Source: an uncultured Roseburia sp.
GTDB taxonomy: Bacteria; Bacillota; Clostridia; Lachnospirales; Lachnospiraceae
Direction: 5' to 3'
NCBI GenBank assembly: GCA_947567625.1
Contig: CANONN010000020.1
Span: 1-55,681, forward strand
DNA length: 55,681 bases
Made by a program: the position numbers and the translations under genes. Below are positions 1-7,245 of this stretch, in pieces. The notes under the pieces were generated by a model. It did no database searches, was not told the origin of the DNA, and saw only the letters and a list, made by a program, of their open reading frames with translations. Position 1 is the first letter of the stretch. Every line of letters begins with the position of its first letter.

Positions 1-129
1 CTGCCACACAATACGGCAGGCAAGTCCACATAGTAATCCGAAAGCAATCAGCCGGTTACTGATTCGATACTCCCGGAAATCCTCAATCACTGCCGCCAGC
101 AGTACGGGCAGCACAATGAGGCATCTCAT
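1..129 (-). CDS. Type IV prepilin peptidase (A24-like), N-terminal part only
   Basis: The open frame runs off the left edge, so only the first 43 residues are visible. It starts at an ATG preceded by a GGGGG ribosome site about 5 nt away. A hydrophobic start (LIVLPVLLAAV) is followed by EDFREYRISNRLI. This fits the AAxxDxRxxxIPNxLI signature of A24 prepilin peptidases, in which the Asp is catalytic; here the Asp is kept and the usual Pro is Ser. Such membrane proteases cut leader peptides of type IV or Flp pilins. The fragment is too short to tell a TadV/CpaA type from a full PilD type. Confidence 0.6.
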   Translation of the reverse strand, partial: MRCLIVLPVLLAAVIEDFREYRISNRLIAFGLLCGLACRIVWQ

Positions 130-234
130 TCCCCCAATTCATCACCTCTTTCTTTTGTTTGTGAATTGGATTATAACAACTGTTTCAACCTTTGTCCATC
201 ATTTTGATAATATTCTTATTTTTTTGTCACATTA

Positions 235-492
235 TCACAAAAATTTACAGGCATTTACTGCATATAAGAGCACAACACCGCCAAAACCAAGACCTCCGGT
301 TGTCAAAAGGCTGATCAGATTCCATCCCACATAAAGATCAATCTGCCTTTTGGCAAGAAACTGATTGATGTAATAAATGCTTCCCATTCCAAGCGCCATA
401 CGCAGTATGGCCCAAAACAGCATATTCCATATTCTGCGCGTCAGCTCTTCACGCGTGAAACTGCCCCAAAAATCTCTCATAGAAATAACCAT
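235..492 (-). CDS. bofA: BofA-family protein (pro-sigma-K processing inhibitor)
   Basis: An 85-residue integral membrane protein. The C-terminal stretch NLISLLTTGGLGFGGVVLLY is the hallmark of BofA, which in Bacillus holds the SpoIVFB protease inactive until sigma-K is needed in the mother cell. Two hydrophobic segments are visible, at about residues 20-45 and 58-80. The start is uncertain: the ATG at 492 has AAAGG only 1 nt upstream, and an ATG at 480 gives 81 residues, so either may be used. In many Firmicutes bofA follows recR and a DUF2508 gene. Here the DUF2508 gene is next door but divergent, and recR is absent. Confidence 0.85.
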   Translation of the reverse strand: MVISMRDFWGSFTREELTRRIWNMLFWAILRMALGMGSIYYINQFLAKRQIDLYVGWNLISLLTTGGLGFGGVVLLYAVNACKFL

Positions 493-575
493 GCCTTTCT
501 CACAGCCTGCGAAATTTGAGCCGCAGGCACAAATTCGCCTGTGAAAAATTTATTTTTCACAGTAAGTCTCTCACA
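493..575. repeat. Palindrome-rich spacer upstream of bofA
   Basis: A near-perfect palindrome occupies 539-562 (CTGTGAAAAATT and its mirror, mismatched only at the centre). Next to it CCTGCG pairs with CGCAGG (about 504-535). On the bofA transcript this would fold into two stems just before the start codon. It could be a leader structure or a decayed intergenic repeat. Confidence 0.45.
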
Positions 576-702
576 AAACAATCACTATAATTGTTATGAT
601 ATCTTTATGCATCATTCTTTCTATTTATGTCAAAACAATTGGTAACAGCTCCGTCTGCAACAGCTACAAATTTTTCTCCTCCTTCACACTTTTTCCCTAA
701 AT

Positions 703-733
703 TTGAATAGAATGGAAACTGCCTGACTATAAT
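703..733 (+). promoter_or_regulatory. Possible sigma-A promoter of the DUF2508 gene
   Basis: TTGAAT at 703-708 and TATAAT at 728-733, with a 19-bp spacer. The -10 box is perfect but the spacer is longer than the ideal 17, so the -35 assignment is weak. Confidence 0.4.
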
Positions 734-754
734 TATAAGAGAAGAGGAGGAGCT

Positions 755-988
755 TTGCGTATGCGTCTATTTAAATCAGCCCCACCAAGAGATGAACACT
801 ACACTTTACTTATGAATGATCTCCACCAGACCACCGTTGCTCTGCAGGATGCCTACAGCAATCTCTCGAATGCTGTAGACCCGGATTTGATCGACTGTTA
901 TATCTACCAGCTCAACTCTGTACAAATGCGCTACAAATTCCTGTTGGCATCACTAAAATCCTATAAAGCAGATATGCCGGTGACTTAG
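755..988 (+). CDS. DUF2508 family protein (YaaL-like)
   Basis: A small soluble protein of 77 residues from TTG 755, or 75 from ATG 761. GAGGAGG at 744-750 suits either start, with spacing of 4 or 10. The segment VDPDLIDCYIYQLNSVQMRY is what I recognise as the DUF2508 core (D-P-x-L-I-D, then Y-Q/E-L and R-Y-x-F-L-L). Members are usually 70-80 residues, predicted helical, of unknown function, and commonly lie between recR and bofA. Here the gene is divergent from bofA. A bidirectional terminator follows immediately. Confidence 0.7.
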   Translation: MRMRLFKSAPPRDEHYTLLMNDLHQTTVALQDAYSNLSNAVDPDLIDCYIYQLNSVQMRYKFLLASLKSYKADMPVT

Positions 989-1004
989 GTGAATGTACCG
1001 CTTG

Positions 1005-1041
1005 AAAAAGAGGATTCCTATGCAAGGAATCCTCTTTTTTG
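1005..1041. terminator. Bidirectional intrinsic terminator
   Basis: AAAAAGAGGATTCCT pairs with AGGAATCCTCTTTTT around a short TATGCA loop. It ends in T-runs on both strands. It closes the DUF2508 gene on the plus strand. On the minus strand it overlaps the stop codon of the fliS-like gene. Confidence 0.85.
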
Positions 1042-1497
1042 ATTGTTGATATCCTGATATGTCTCTGTCACATCGTTCCTGCCATATGTGTAACCAGCGA
1101 AAACCTGTTCTGCATTTTGCATCAACGGCTGGGAATGGTCGGACTTTGCAACCTCCACAAAGCTGGCATACAGCTTTCGCATCAGGCCCACCGCCTCGCC
1201 TGCGCTGTCATACTGCCGCTTATAAATCGCGGTCGCAATTGCCTCCTTACAATACACATAAATACGATACAGATCTTTTGCCATGTCCTGTGAAAAATCC
1301 AGGGCGCCGATCAGTTCATTTATGGCGCGCTCCCCGCCGCGAAGAGCGCTCTTGTAGCTCTCCCAGTCCTCCCCGGCGCAGGCAGACTCCGCCTCCTCCA
1401 AATATGCAAAGAAAATATCATACACCACGACTACAAGTCCGCTGCGGTTGCACTGGCTGACTCGTCTGGTAAACTCCGAAATTTTTTCTTTTCTCAA
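1018..1497 (-). CDS. fliS: FliS-like flagellar export chaperone
   Basis: The reading frame continues upstream to a GTG at 1521. The real start is probably TTG 1497, because AAGGAGG lies at 1503-1509 with a 5-nt gap. That gives 159 residues beginning RKEKISEFTRRVSQCNRSGL, which matches the FliS N-terminus (E-x-Y/F-T-R-R-x-x-Q-x-N-R). The core V-V-V-Y-D, A-I-N-E-L-I-x-x-L-D and L-Y-R-I-Y-V-Y also fits the FliS helical bundle. FliS binds the flagellin C-terminus in the cytoplasm and stops premature polymerisation. It lies 79 bp downstream of the flagellin stop codon (55 bp if the GTG is used), clearly co-transcribed. The C-terminus is about 25 residues longer than a typical FliS. Confidence 0.8.
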   Translation of the reverse strand: MRKEKISEFTRRVSQCNRSGLVVVVYDIFFAYLEEAESACAGEDWESYKSALRGGERAINELIGALDFSQDMAKDLYRIYVYCKEAIATAIYKRQYDSAGEAVGLMRKLYASFVEVAKSDHSQPLMQNAEQVFAGYTYGRNDVTETYQDINNQKRGFLA

Positions 1498-1576
1498 AAA
1501 ATCCTCCTTAAAAGCCAGCACTTGCAGGCTCGTAAAAATCTCTCCACCGGCGCGCGCAAATCACGCCCCATGTGTC

Positions 1577-3097
1577 TTACTGCATGATCTGAAGCACCTG
1601 CTGCGGCATATCATTCGCCTGCGTGAGCACGGAAATCGCCGCCTGATTGAGTACGTTCTGCTGTGTATAGTTTGTCATTTCTTCCGCCATATCCGCGTCT
1701 GTCAGGCGCGAAATCGCACTCGTCATATTTTCCTCAAACGTGTCGAGGCTGGCAACCGAATGTTCCAGACGGTTCTGATAAGCGCCAAGGCTGGAGCGAA
1801 CAGCCGAGAGCTGGCTCACCGCCTTGTCGATTGTGGCAATCGCCCTGTCCGCACCGGTTACAGTCGTCACATCCACCCCGTCCACATAGAGGCTTTTTGA
1901 GGAGACTTCTGGAATCCGCACTGACATATTCTGATCCATATTCGCGCCGATATGAATAATCATCGGTCCGATTTCCGTCACTTCAAACTCCAGTTCGCCG
2001 TTGAAGACAACCCCGGTAGGTGTCCCGTAAGCATCGGTCTCGGGCGCGCCGTTTTCATACCCCGCGTCCACGACAAAGGACATGGAAAAACCATCCACGT
2101 CGGAAACCGTGATCTTATTTCCATCGAAAGATACCGTCGCCGTGTCGCTAAAGCCTTCCCATGTATAATTGTTGCTTCCGGCCGGATTTGCGGCAAGCGT
2201 CGGATTCTCACCGGTCGGGCTCAAAACAGTATCCCCCACTTTCTGTCCGTACACATAGAGATCGCCCTGCTTATGAACATCATAATCGCCGGATGGGCCA
2301 AAGCCGAGCTTTGTCGCAAGCTCCTGGCTGTCAAACGTAAACTTCGTGACACCGTTTTTTCCGTAGGCATCCGAAATAAAGGTAATACTTCCGTCGTTTT
2401 CATCCCTCTTGGCCAAAGTCTCCCCGACCTGCGCGCCGTCTCTTATTTTTTCATAGACCTGATCGTATGTGTCTGTGGCTTCGATTGATATCTTAGAGCC
2501 GTTGACGGTAAAAACTCCCTTGATTCCGATCTCCGCGTTGCCTCTAAAATCGACTCCGCTCGTTGAAGCCTCTGCCTGTGTCGCCGCTTTCTCGACGGTG
2601 AGTTTATAGTTCCCGGGCTTTACATGATCAGAAATATTGACGCGATCCGCATGATCGGTAAAAACCTTTGTGTCGAGCGAACCGTCCAGCAATGGTTTCG
2701 TATTGTACTCCGTGTCCGTTGAGATGCGATCCAATTCGTCTTTTAAGGAGTCAATCTCCGCCTGAATCGCCTGCTTATCCTCCAGTGACATTACGGCGTC
2801 GTTGGCAGCCTGTACCGCGAGCTCGCGCATACGGGATAAAATGCTGGTGCTCTCGTTTAAGGCTCCGTCGGCGATCTGGATGACGGAAATACCGTCCGAA
2901 GCATTTCTGGAAGCGCGGTCTAACCCGTCAATCTGCGCCTGCATCTTATTGGAAATCGCGATTCCTGCCGGAGCATCTTTCGCATGGTTGATTTTAAGGC
3001 CCGAGGAAAGCCGCTCCATGGATTTCTTGAGATTCCCTTCGATGTTGAGCAAGTTGTTATTGGCAATTGCTGCTGATAAATTATAATTGATTTTCAT
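1577..3097 (-). CDS. hag: Flagellin
   Basis: 506 residues. The N-terminal D0/D1 region (LKKSMERLSSGLKINHAKDA, AGIAISNKM, then ALNESTSILSRMRELAVQAA) and the C-terminal region (TSAISRLTDADMAEEM ending VLNQAAISVLTQAND) are canonical. The middle, about residues 150-400, is a variable surface-exposed D2/D3 insert, which makes the protein much longer than the 280-residue minimal flagellins of Firmicutes. The last residues are VLQIMQ rather than the usual VLSLLR-like end. ATG is preceded by AAAGGAGC. A sigma-D-like promoter lies upstream and the FliS-type chaperone gene follows. No other flagellar genes are in the window. Confidence 0.97.
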   Translation of the reverse strand: MKINYNLSAAIANNNLLNIEGNLKKSMERLSSGLKINHAKDAPAGIAISNKMQAQIDGLDRASRNASDGISVIQIADGALNESTSILSRMRELAVQAANDAVMSLEDKQAIQAEIDSLKDELDRISTDTEYNTKPLLDGSLDTKVFTDHADRVNISDHVKPGNYKLTVEKAATQAEASTSGVDFRGNAEIGIKGVFTVNGSKISIEATDTYDQVYEKIRDGAQVGETLAKRDENDGSITFISDAYGKNGVTKFTFDSQELATKLGFGPSGDYDVHKQGDLYVYGQKVGDTVLSPTGENPTLAANPAGSNNYTWEGFSDTATVSFDGNKITVSDVDGFSMSFVVDAGYENGAPETDAYGTPTGVVFNGELEFEVTEIGPMIIHIGANMDQNMSVRIPEVSSKSLYVDGVDVTTVTGADRAIATIDKAVSQLSAVRSSLGAYQNRLEHSVASLDTFEENMTSAISRLTDADMAEEMTNYTQQNVLNQAAISVLTQANDMPQQVLQIMQ

Positions 3098-3171
3098 ATG
3101 TTATGCTCCTTTAACTCTCTGATGCGCATCCATGCCTCTCTCCTATGACATTCCTTGTCTTCACTGGTTAC

Positions 3172-3200
3172 TATATCGGTCAGTTTTTCATTTCCCTAAA
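3172..3200 (-). promoter_or_regulatory. Sigma-D/sigma-28-type promoter of flagellin
   Basis: On the minus strand GACCGATAT (3181-3173) matches the flagellar -10 GCCGATAT. It lies 15 nt after TTTA (3200-3197), a weak match to the -35 TAAA. The 15-nt spacing and the position about 75 nt before the ATG fit a late flagellar promoter. Confidence 0.55.
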
Positions 3201-3238
3201 GTTTTTTTATAAAGTTCTAAAAAGTTCCTGATCGCTAA

Positions 3239-3267
3239 TTGCATTTTGCCCCCACTTGTATTATAAT
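3239..3267 (+). promoter_or_regulatory. Sigma-A promoter of the DUF1858 gene
   Basis: TTGCAT (3239-3244), exactly 17 bp, then TATAAT (3262-3267). The predicted 5' leader is about 120 nt. Confidence 0.65.
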
Positions 3268-3392
3268 CATAACGTTCTTGGACATACTAATTTTGTATTG
3301 GCGGACAAACACGGCTGACACATTTGCCGGCCTAAAACAATTCTGCTTACAGAATATCACATATTTTGTAAGATTCAAAGGAGGACAAACAA

Positions 3393-3614
3393 ATGGCTCA
3401 GGTATCAAAACAGACCATGATCGGAGAATTACTTCAGATTGACCAGGATGTAGCGCCTATTCTTTTAAATATCGGCATGCATTGTCTCGGATGCCCCTCT
3501 TCCCAGATGGAAACCATCGAGGAGGCGGCTATGGTACATGGCATCGATCCGGACGCACTGGTTTCACAGATTAATGATTTCCTTGCAGGAAACAGCGCTG
3601 CTGTGAATGCTTAA
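3393..3614 (+). CDS. DUF1858 domain-containing protein
   Basis: 73 residues preceded by AAAGGAGG. The whole protein is one DUF1858 domain: a helical start, then NIGMHCLGCPSSQMETIEEA and a final DALVSQINDFL. The C-x-x-C pair (CLGC) is the family signature. DUF1858 proteins occur alone or fused to redox and hybrid-cluster proteins, and their role is unknown. The CxxC suggests metal or thiol chemistry. The gene is monocistronic, with its own promoter and a terminator shared with mecA. Confidence 0.85.
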   Translation: MAQVSKQTMIGELLQIDQDVAPILLNIGMHCLGCPSSQMETIEEAAMVHGIDPDALVSQINDFLAGNSAAVNA

Positions 3615-3645
3615 AAGCGGACAGAACATTTTTGCTCGCTTGCAC

Positions 3646-3692
3646 AAAAAGCGGAGACCTTGCACATATTTTGTGTTCGGTCTCCGCTTTTT
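3646..3692. terminator. Bidirectional intrinsic terminator between DUF1858 gene and mecA
   Basis: AAAAAGCGGAGACC at 3646-3659 pairs with GGTCTCCGCTTTTT at 3679-3692. It carries A/T tracts on both sides and so serves both converging genes. Confidence 0.85.
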
Positions 3693-3704
3693 GTTACGGC
3701 TCCA

Positions 3705-4481
3705 TTACACTTCCGCCAGTGTCTGCAATGCTCTTCCCTTTATAATCAGTTCAAAATGCTCGCCAAAAAATGCGCCCACCGCAGGCGTATACGACTGCTG
3801 CAGGGCATACTCGGACAAAATATTGCACACTTTATTAAACTCCTCGGGCGTCTGGGAACTTTTGTTTACGAGCAGATAATACTTGCGGTTTTTCCTATTT
3901 TTGTACAAATCGTTCGCTCCGGTGTAAAAGCCGTGAAGCACATGGGCAAGCTCCACGATCTCTGCCAATTCCCTGAACACAAAGAGCTTTGTGATATCCA
4001 CTAATACCTGCACCTGTTTCTTGCCGTCTGTTTTACCGCCTTCTTCGGGTGTGGCATTATCCTGCTTTTCTCCCGCCTGCGTTTGCGTCGCCTCCTGCAT
4101 CTTTTTAAATAAATCCAGGATACCGTCAGCGCCCTCGGGCGGCGACTGCGCCGCGGATGAGCTGTTGAATTCCTCGTACACATCTTCCATATCAGGTTCC
4201 GAGAACTTCGAGAACCTGGTGTCAAGCTCCTCGGGATATTCTACCTTGGTAATCAGCAATATCACCGTGTCCGCCGACAGGGGAATCGCCTCTATCATAA
4301 GCGGGATATCATCCGCCTCAAATCCAAACTCATATTCGGCCTGCTGCATCATGTCCCGGAATAACATTTTTGCTTTCTCCGTGCCATATGCGAGCTCGCT
4401 GATTTTAAGTTGACGTTCAGCTAAATCTTCCCGTGTTAAAGTACAACGAATCTGATTTTCATTTACTTTTTCTATCTTCAT
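3705..4481 (-). CDS. mecA: MecA-type adaptor protein for ClpC
   Basis: 258 residues when started at ATG 4481, where MKIEKVNENQIRCTLTREDL matches the MecA N-terminus. The frame stays open to 4655, but that extension crosses the promoter. The N-terminal substrate-binding domain (about 1-90) is followed by an acidic Gln/Glu-rich linker and a C-terminal domain (about 150-258, QVLVDITKLFVFRELAEIVE) that would dock on ClpC. MecA delivers proteins such as ComK to ClpCP in Bacillus. In Clostridia the targets are less clear. Confidence 0.9.
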   Translation of the reverse strand: MKIEKVNENQIRCTLTREDLAERQLKISELAYGTEKAKMLFRDMMQQAEYEFGFEADDIPLMIEAIPLSADTVILLITKVEYPEELDTRFSKFSEPDMEDVYEEFNSSSAAQSPPEGADGILDLFKKMQEATQTQAGEKQDNATPEEGGKTDGKKQVQVLVDITKLFVFRELAEIVELAHVLHGFYTGANDLYKNRKNRKYYLLVNKSSQTPEEFNKVCNILSEYALQQSYTPAVGAFFGEHFELIIKGRALQTLAEV

Positions 4482-4572
4482 ATCTATCACGCCTTTCCGT
4501 TTCTGCTGCGTCTGCACTGACACGCACAGTAGTTTCTCATCTTTACCGGAAAACATCATAAACCGTACATTT

Positions 4573-4601
4573 ATTATAATCAAATGCCCTGTTGATGTAA
4601 A
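4573..4601 (-). promoter_or_regulatory. Sigma-A promoter of mecA
   Basis: On the minus strand TTTACA (4601-4596), 17 bp, TATAAT (4578-4573). This predicts a leader of about 85 nt before ATG 4481. Confidence 0.7.
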
Positions 4602-4691
4602 GTATGCGATTATATTAAATCTTTCTAAAACAAATTTGCCAAAATTTACCCGCACTTTTTTGTATACTTTTCACAAAAAAGCAAAATATCG

Positions 4692-4720
4692 TTGCAAATC
4701 GATACACAACATGATATAAA
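4692..4720 (+). promoter_or_regulatory. Sigma-A promoter of the kinase operon
   Basis: TTGCAA (4692-4697), 17 bp, TATAAA (4715-4720). AAAGGAGC follows at 4753-4760. Confidence 0.65.
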
Positions 4721-4768
4721 AAATGCATGAGATGTGGGTCTGTCAATTCCTGAAAGGAGCAGATTCTC

Positions 4769-6148
4769 ATTCAACAAAATATTTTGTTTGGCAAATATCG
4801 CATTTTATCCACTCTTGGCACTGGCAGCAGCAGTACCGTCTATCTTGCCGAACATCTGAAATTAGAGACTTATCGTGCGATTAAATGTATCCCAAAAGAT
4901 CATACGCTGATATCTTCTCCCGCTTTTTACAATGGCTATTCCACGGAAGCCGTTCTGTTAAAAGCTCTCAATCACCCGGGTATCCCTCATATCTATGATA
5001 TCGAAGAGGATGATGCTTTTCTTTACCTGATCGAGGATTATATTTCGGGCGACTCGCTGGACATATTTTTGTCCCATCCGGAACATATTTCCCAACAGCT
5101 TATCATTCATTTTAGTATCCAATTATGCGACATTTTACATTATCTGCATCATATATCGCCATATCCTATCCTATATCAGGATTTAAAGCCGGAGCATATT
5201 ATAGTATGTGGAAATCAAATAAAAATAGTCGATTTTGGTATCGCTACTTATTTTACCAATACGGGAAATCAATTCCAATTATACGGAACAGATGAATTTA
5301 CGGCGCCGGAAGCGCGTTACGGCGAACCGGTTACTCCGGCCTGCGACATATACAGCCTGGGGAAAATTATGGCGTATATGGCCAGCCGCACCCAAATTCC
5401 CTGTTGCGCATCTTTAAACTCCATCATAAAAAAAGCATCTGCAACTGACACAACACAACGATATGAAACGGCTGTCGATCTAAAAAAAGCACTTCTGACG
5501 CTTCTGACCGAAGCACAGCCACAGATTCCACATCTCATCAAAATGATCGGCGTTGTAGGAAGCAGAGCCGGCGCGGGTGCGACCCATATTTCGCTCTCGT
5601 TCGCCACGACTTTAAACAGTCTCGCTATTCCGGCTGTCTATGTGGCATCCAATGTCTCTCATGAATTTTCTTCTATGCTAAAATATCATAAGCATTTCAA
5701 GGAGCATAACGGTATCTACCACTGTAAAAACCTTGCCGCCTCCCCCACCTATGGAACAGCGGTCGATGACCCGATTGACAGCAGGTCAATTCGTATTATC
5801 GACTACGGATCACTCTCCCCAGCAGAAATTAACGCACTGCAGGGACCTGATCTTCTTGTGGCAGTCATAGGCGGCAACGATTGGGAATTGACGGAAACAC
5901 TGGCATTTTGCAGCCGTGTGGCCTCCGCTATCCCGACCGTGTATCTCTGCAATTATGGCAACCAAAACGCCGCCAGACGGCTGGCAGTATTTCTGCACAA
6001 AAAAATCTTCTGCTTTCCGGCGGATGCCGACACCTATCGTGTCACACCTGAAAAACAACAGCTGGTCATTTCTATCTGCAAACAGAAAGGAGGCCGCAAA
6101 TCATTTTTGGCATTGATAAAAGAAAAACTTCCACCCCTGTCACCATAG
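4769..6148 (+). CDS. Ser/Thr protein kinase fused to a degenerate P-loop (ParA/MinD-like) domain; probable AUU start
   Basis: The N-terminal half, to about residue 260, is a Hanks-type kinase. It has a Gly-rich loop GTGSSSTVYLAE, the Lys of YRAIKCI, the catalytic loop YQDLKPEHI (HRD is YQD), DFG and APE. The C-terminal half begins IGVVGSRAGAGATHISLSF, a P-loop-like turn without the Walker Lys, and has IIDYGS where a Walker B strand would be. No membrane segment is seen. The first standard in-frame start, TTG 4784, lies 24 nt from the only ribosome site (AGGAG, 4755-4759). ATT 4769 sits 9 nt from it and gives a normal kinase N-terminus (QQNILFGKYRIL), so I place the start there. The gene overlaps the next by 46 nt. 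Confidence 0.75.
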   Translation: MQQNILFGKYRILSTLGTGSSSTVYLAEHLKLETYRAIKCIPKDHTLISSPAFYNGYSTEAVLLKALNHPGIPHIYDIEEDDAFLYLIEDYISGDSLDIFLSHPEHISQQLIIHFSIQLCDILHYLHHISPYPILYQDLKPEHIIVCGNQIKIVDFGIATYFTNTGNQFQLYGTDEFTAPEARYGEPVTPACDIYSLGKIMAYMASRTQIPCCASLNSIIKKASATDTTQRYETAVDLKKALLTLLTEAQPQIPHLIKMIGVVGSRAGAGATHISLSFATTLNSLAIPAVYVASNVSHEFSSMLKYHKHFKEHNGIYHCKNLAASPTYGTAVDDPIDSRSIRIIDYGSLSPAEINALQGPDLLVAVIGGNDWELTETLAFCSRVASAIPTVYLCNYGNQNAARRLAVFLHKKIFCFPADADTYRVTPEKQQLVISICKQKGGRKSFLALIKEKLPPLSP

Positions 6149-6690
6149 GGCTATACGGCAGCTGCCACGGCATGGGCGTCACACATCTGGCCATTGCCCT
6201 GGGCAATTACTGCCATTCCAAGCTGCGAAAAAAGACAGCCATTTTAGAACTGCATGAGAGAAGAGAATTTTGCACGCTCTGCCCCGAAAACAAAGATACG
6301 TCTTTTCGCCTGCACGGACTCACCTATTATCCACATGTGGACAGTGATTCCCTTCCGGCGCTGCACAATCGAGGGTATGATTACCTGATACTTGATCTGG
6401 GCAGTATGGAGGACGGTCAGGAATCCGAATTTCTGCGCTGTGACAGGAAAGTGGTGTTAGGAAGTCTTGCCCCATGGAAATCCGGCTATCTGGAAATCCT
6501 GTTTACTGTTTTTGACAAGAAAGAAATCAACGGAGAAAGTTTCTTTTACCTGGTACAAGCAGGACAGAACCAGGATATTTCCGATTTTTCCCGGAACTAT
6601 CATGTGACATTCCAAACCGTTCCTTTTATCAAAAATCCGTTTCATATCGATAAAACTTTATTCGCTTTTTTACAAAATCTTGCAGACTGA
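6103..6690 (+). CDS. P-loop ATPase-like protein (ParA/MinD fold, degenerate); probable AUU/AUC start
   Basis: From ATT 6103 the product is 195 residues. No ATG, GTG or TTG exists in frame between the ribosome site AAAGGAGG (6086-6093) and ATG 6172. Starting at 6172 would remove half of the glycine-rich loop GLYGSCHGMGVTHLAIALG. The loop lacks the Walker Lys, like the C-terminal domain of the preceding kinase, and YDYLILDLGSM is a Walker-B-like strand. The two P-loop domains therefore look like homologues that may pair. They could be scaffolds rather than ATPases, since the nucleotide-contacting Lys is missing in both. Function unknown. Confidence 0.65.
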   Translation: MFGIDKRKTSTPVTIGLYGSCHGMGVTHLAIALGNYCHSKLRKKTAILELHERREFCTLCPENKDTSFRLHGLTYYPHVDSDSLPALHNRGYDYLILDLGSMEDGQESEFLRCDRKVVLGSLAPWKSGYLEILFTVFDKKEINGESFFYLVQAGQNQDISDFSRNYHVTFQTVPFIKNPFHIDKTLFAFLQNLAD

Positions 6691-6785
6691 CTGCTGCTGC
6701 CGGTCAGATCATCGGCGTCTTTGTAGTAATATATCACTTTTGCAGCCAGCGAATTCCTTTTGGCTTCACATTATGGAGGAAAAAT

Positions 6786-7028
6786 ATGGACACCGAACAT
6801 ATGAAAAATCTCTATTTGGAATTATCTGAATTAGAGCATGGCGGCACAACCATCTGGCTGGAGGGTCATCCGAGCAGCTCCATAATGGTTACCAGCCAGC
6901 TGTGCGTCCATGACGAAATCACCTATATGCGAGACTATATCTTTGACGAGGGGGTGTTAAAAGAATTACATTTTGACAGAATCAGTGATGAAACGGTAAA
7001 TAAAAAGATGAAACACAAAAAAAGATAA
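6786..7028 (+). CDS. Conserved-looking small protein of unknown function
   Basis: 80 residues with TATGGAGG 6 nt before the ATG. It has no signal peptide and no membrane segment. It is acidic at the start and very basic at the end (KKMKHKKR). The middle has IWLEGHPSSSIMV and MRDYIFDEGVLKELHFDRI, which look like a compact beta-rich fold. I do not recognise the family. It is probably the third gene of the kinase operon, 95 nt after the P-loop gene. Confidence 0.55.
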   Translation: MDTEHMKNLYLELSELEHGGTTIWLEGHPSSSIMVTSQLCVHDEITYMRDYIFDEGVLKELHFDRISDETVNKKMKHKKR

Positions 7029-7082
7029 CGAGTCCTCAATGCCGTTTATCTTTTACGAATGATTTTATAAGAATTCACACCG

Positions 7083-7215
7083 CAAGGGGCCCACGTTCAC
7101 AACGAATCCGGCCCCTTGATGCAATATTCCATATGAATCGTAGCAGTTCGCCTTTCGGCTCCCCTGTTACGAAACCCGCCCCTTTTAAAGTGCCTGCGGC
7201 CAAGGAGCGGATTTC
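7083..7215. repeat. Hairpin and degenerate family-A palindromic repeat
   Basis: CAAGGGGCC (7083-7091) pairs with GGCCCCTTG (7111-7119), without a T-run. Next, 7150-7215 has the order of motifs seen in the family-A repeats at 10.4 and 54.5 kb (CTTTCGGCT, GTTACG, CC..TTTAAAGT, GGAG/CGGATT) but is diverged. It fills the gap between two converging genes. Confidence 0.4.
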
Positions 7216-7245
7216 CCGACAGAGCGACGCAAATTTCAACCCTCC

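Noticed and set aside
116-334. 72-codon plus-strand frame at the left end
   Set aside because: It overlaps the starts of the prepilin peptidase and the end of bofA on the other strand and has no ribosome site or domain.
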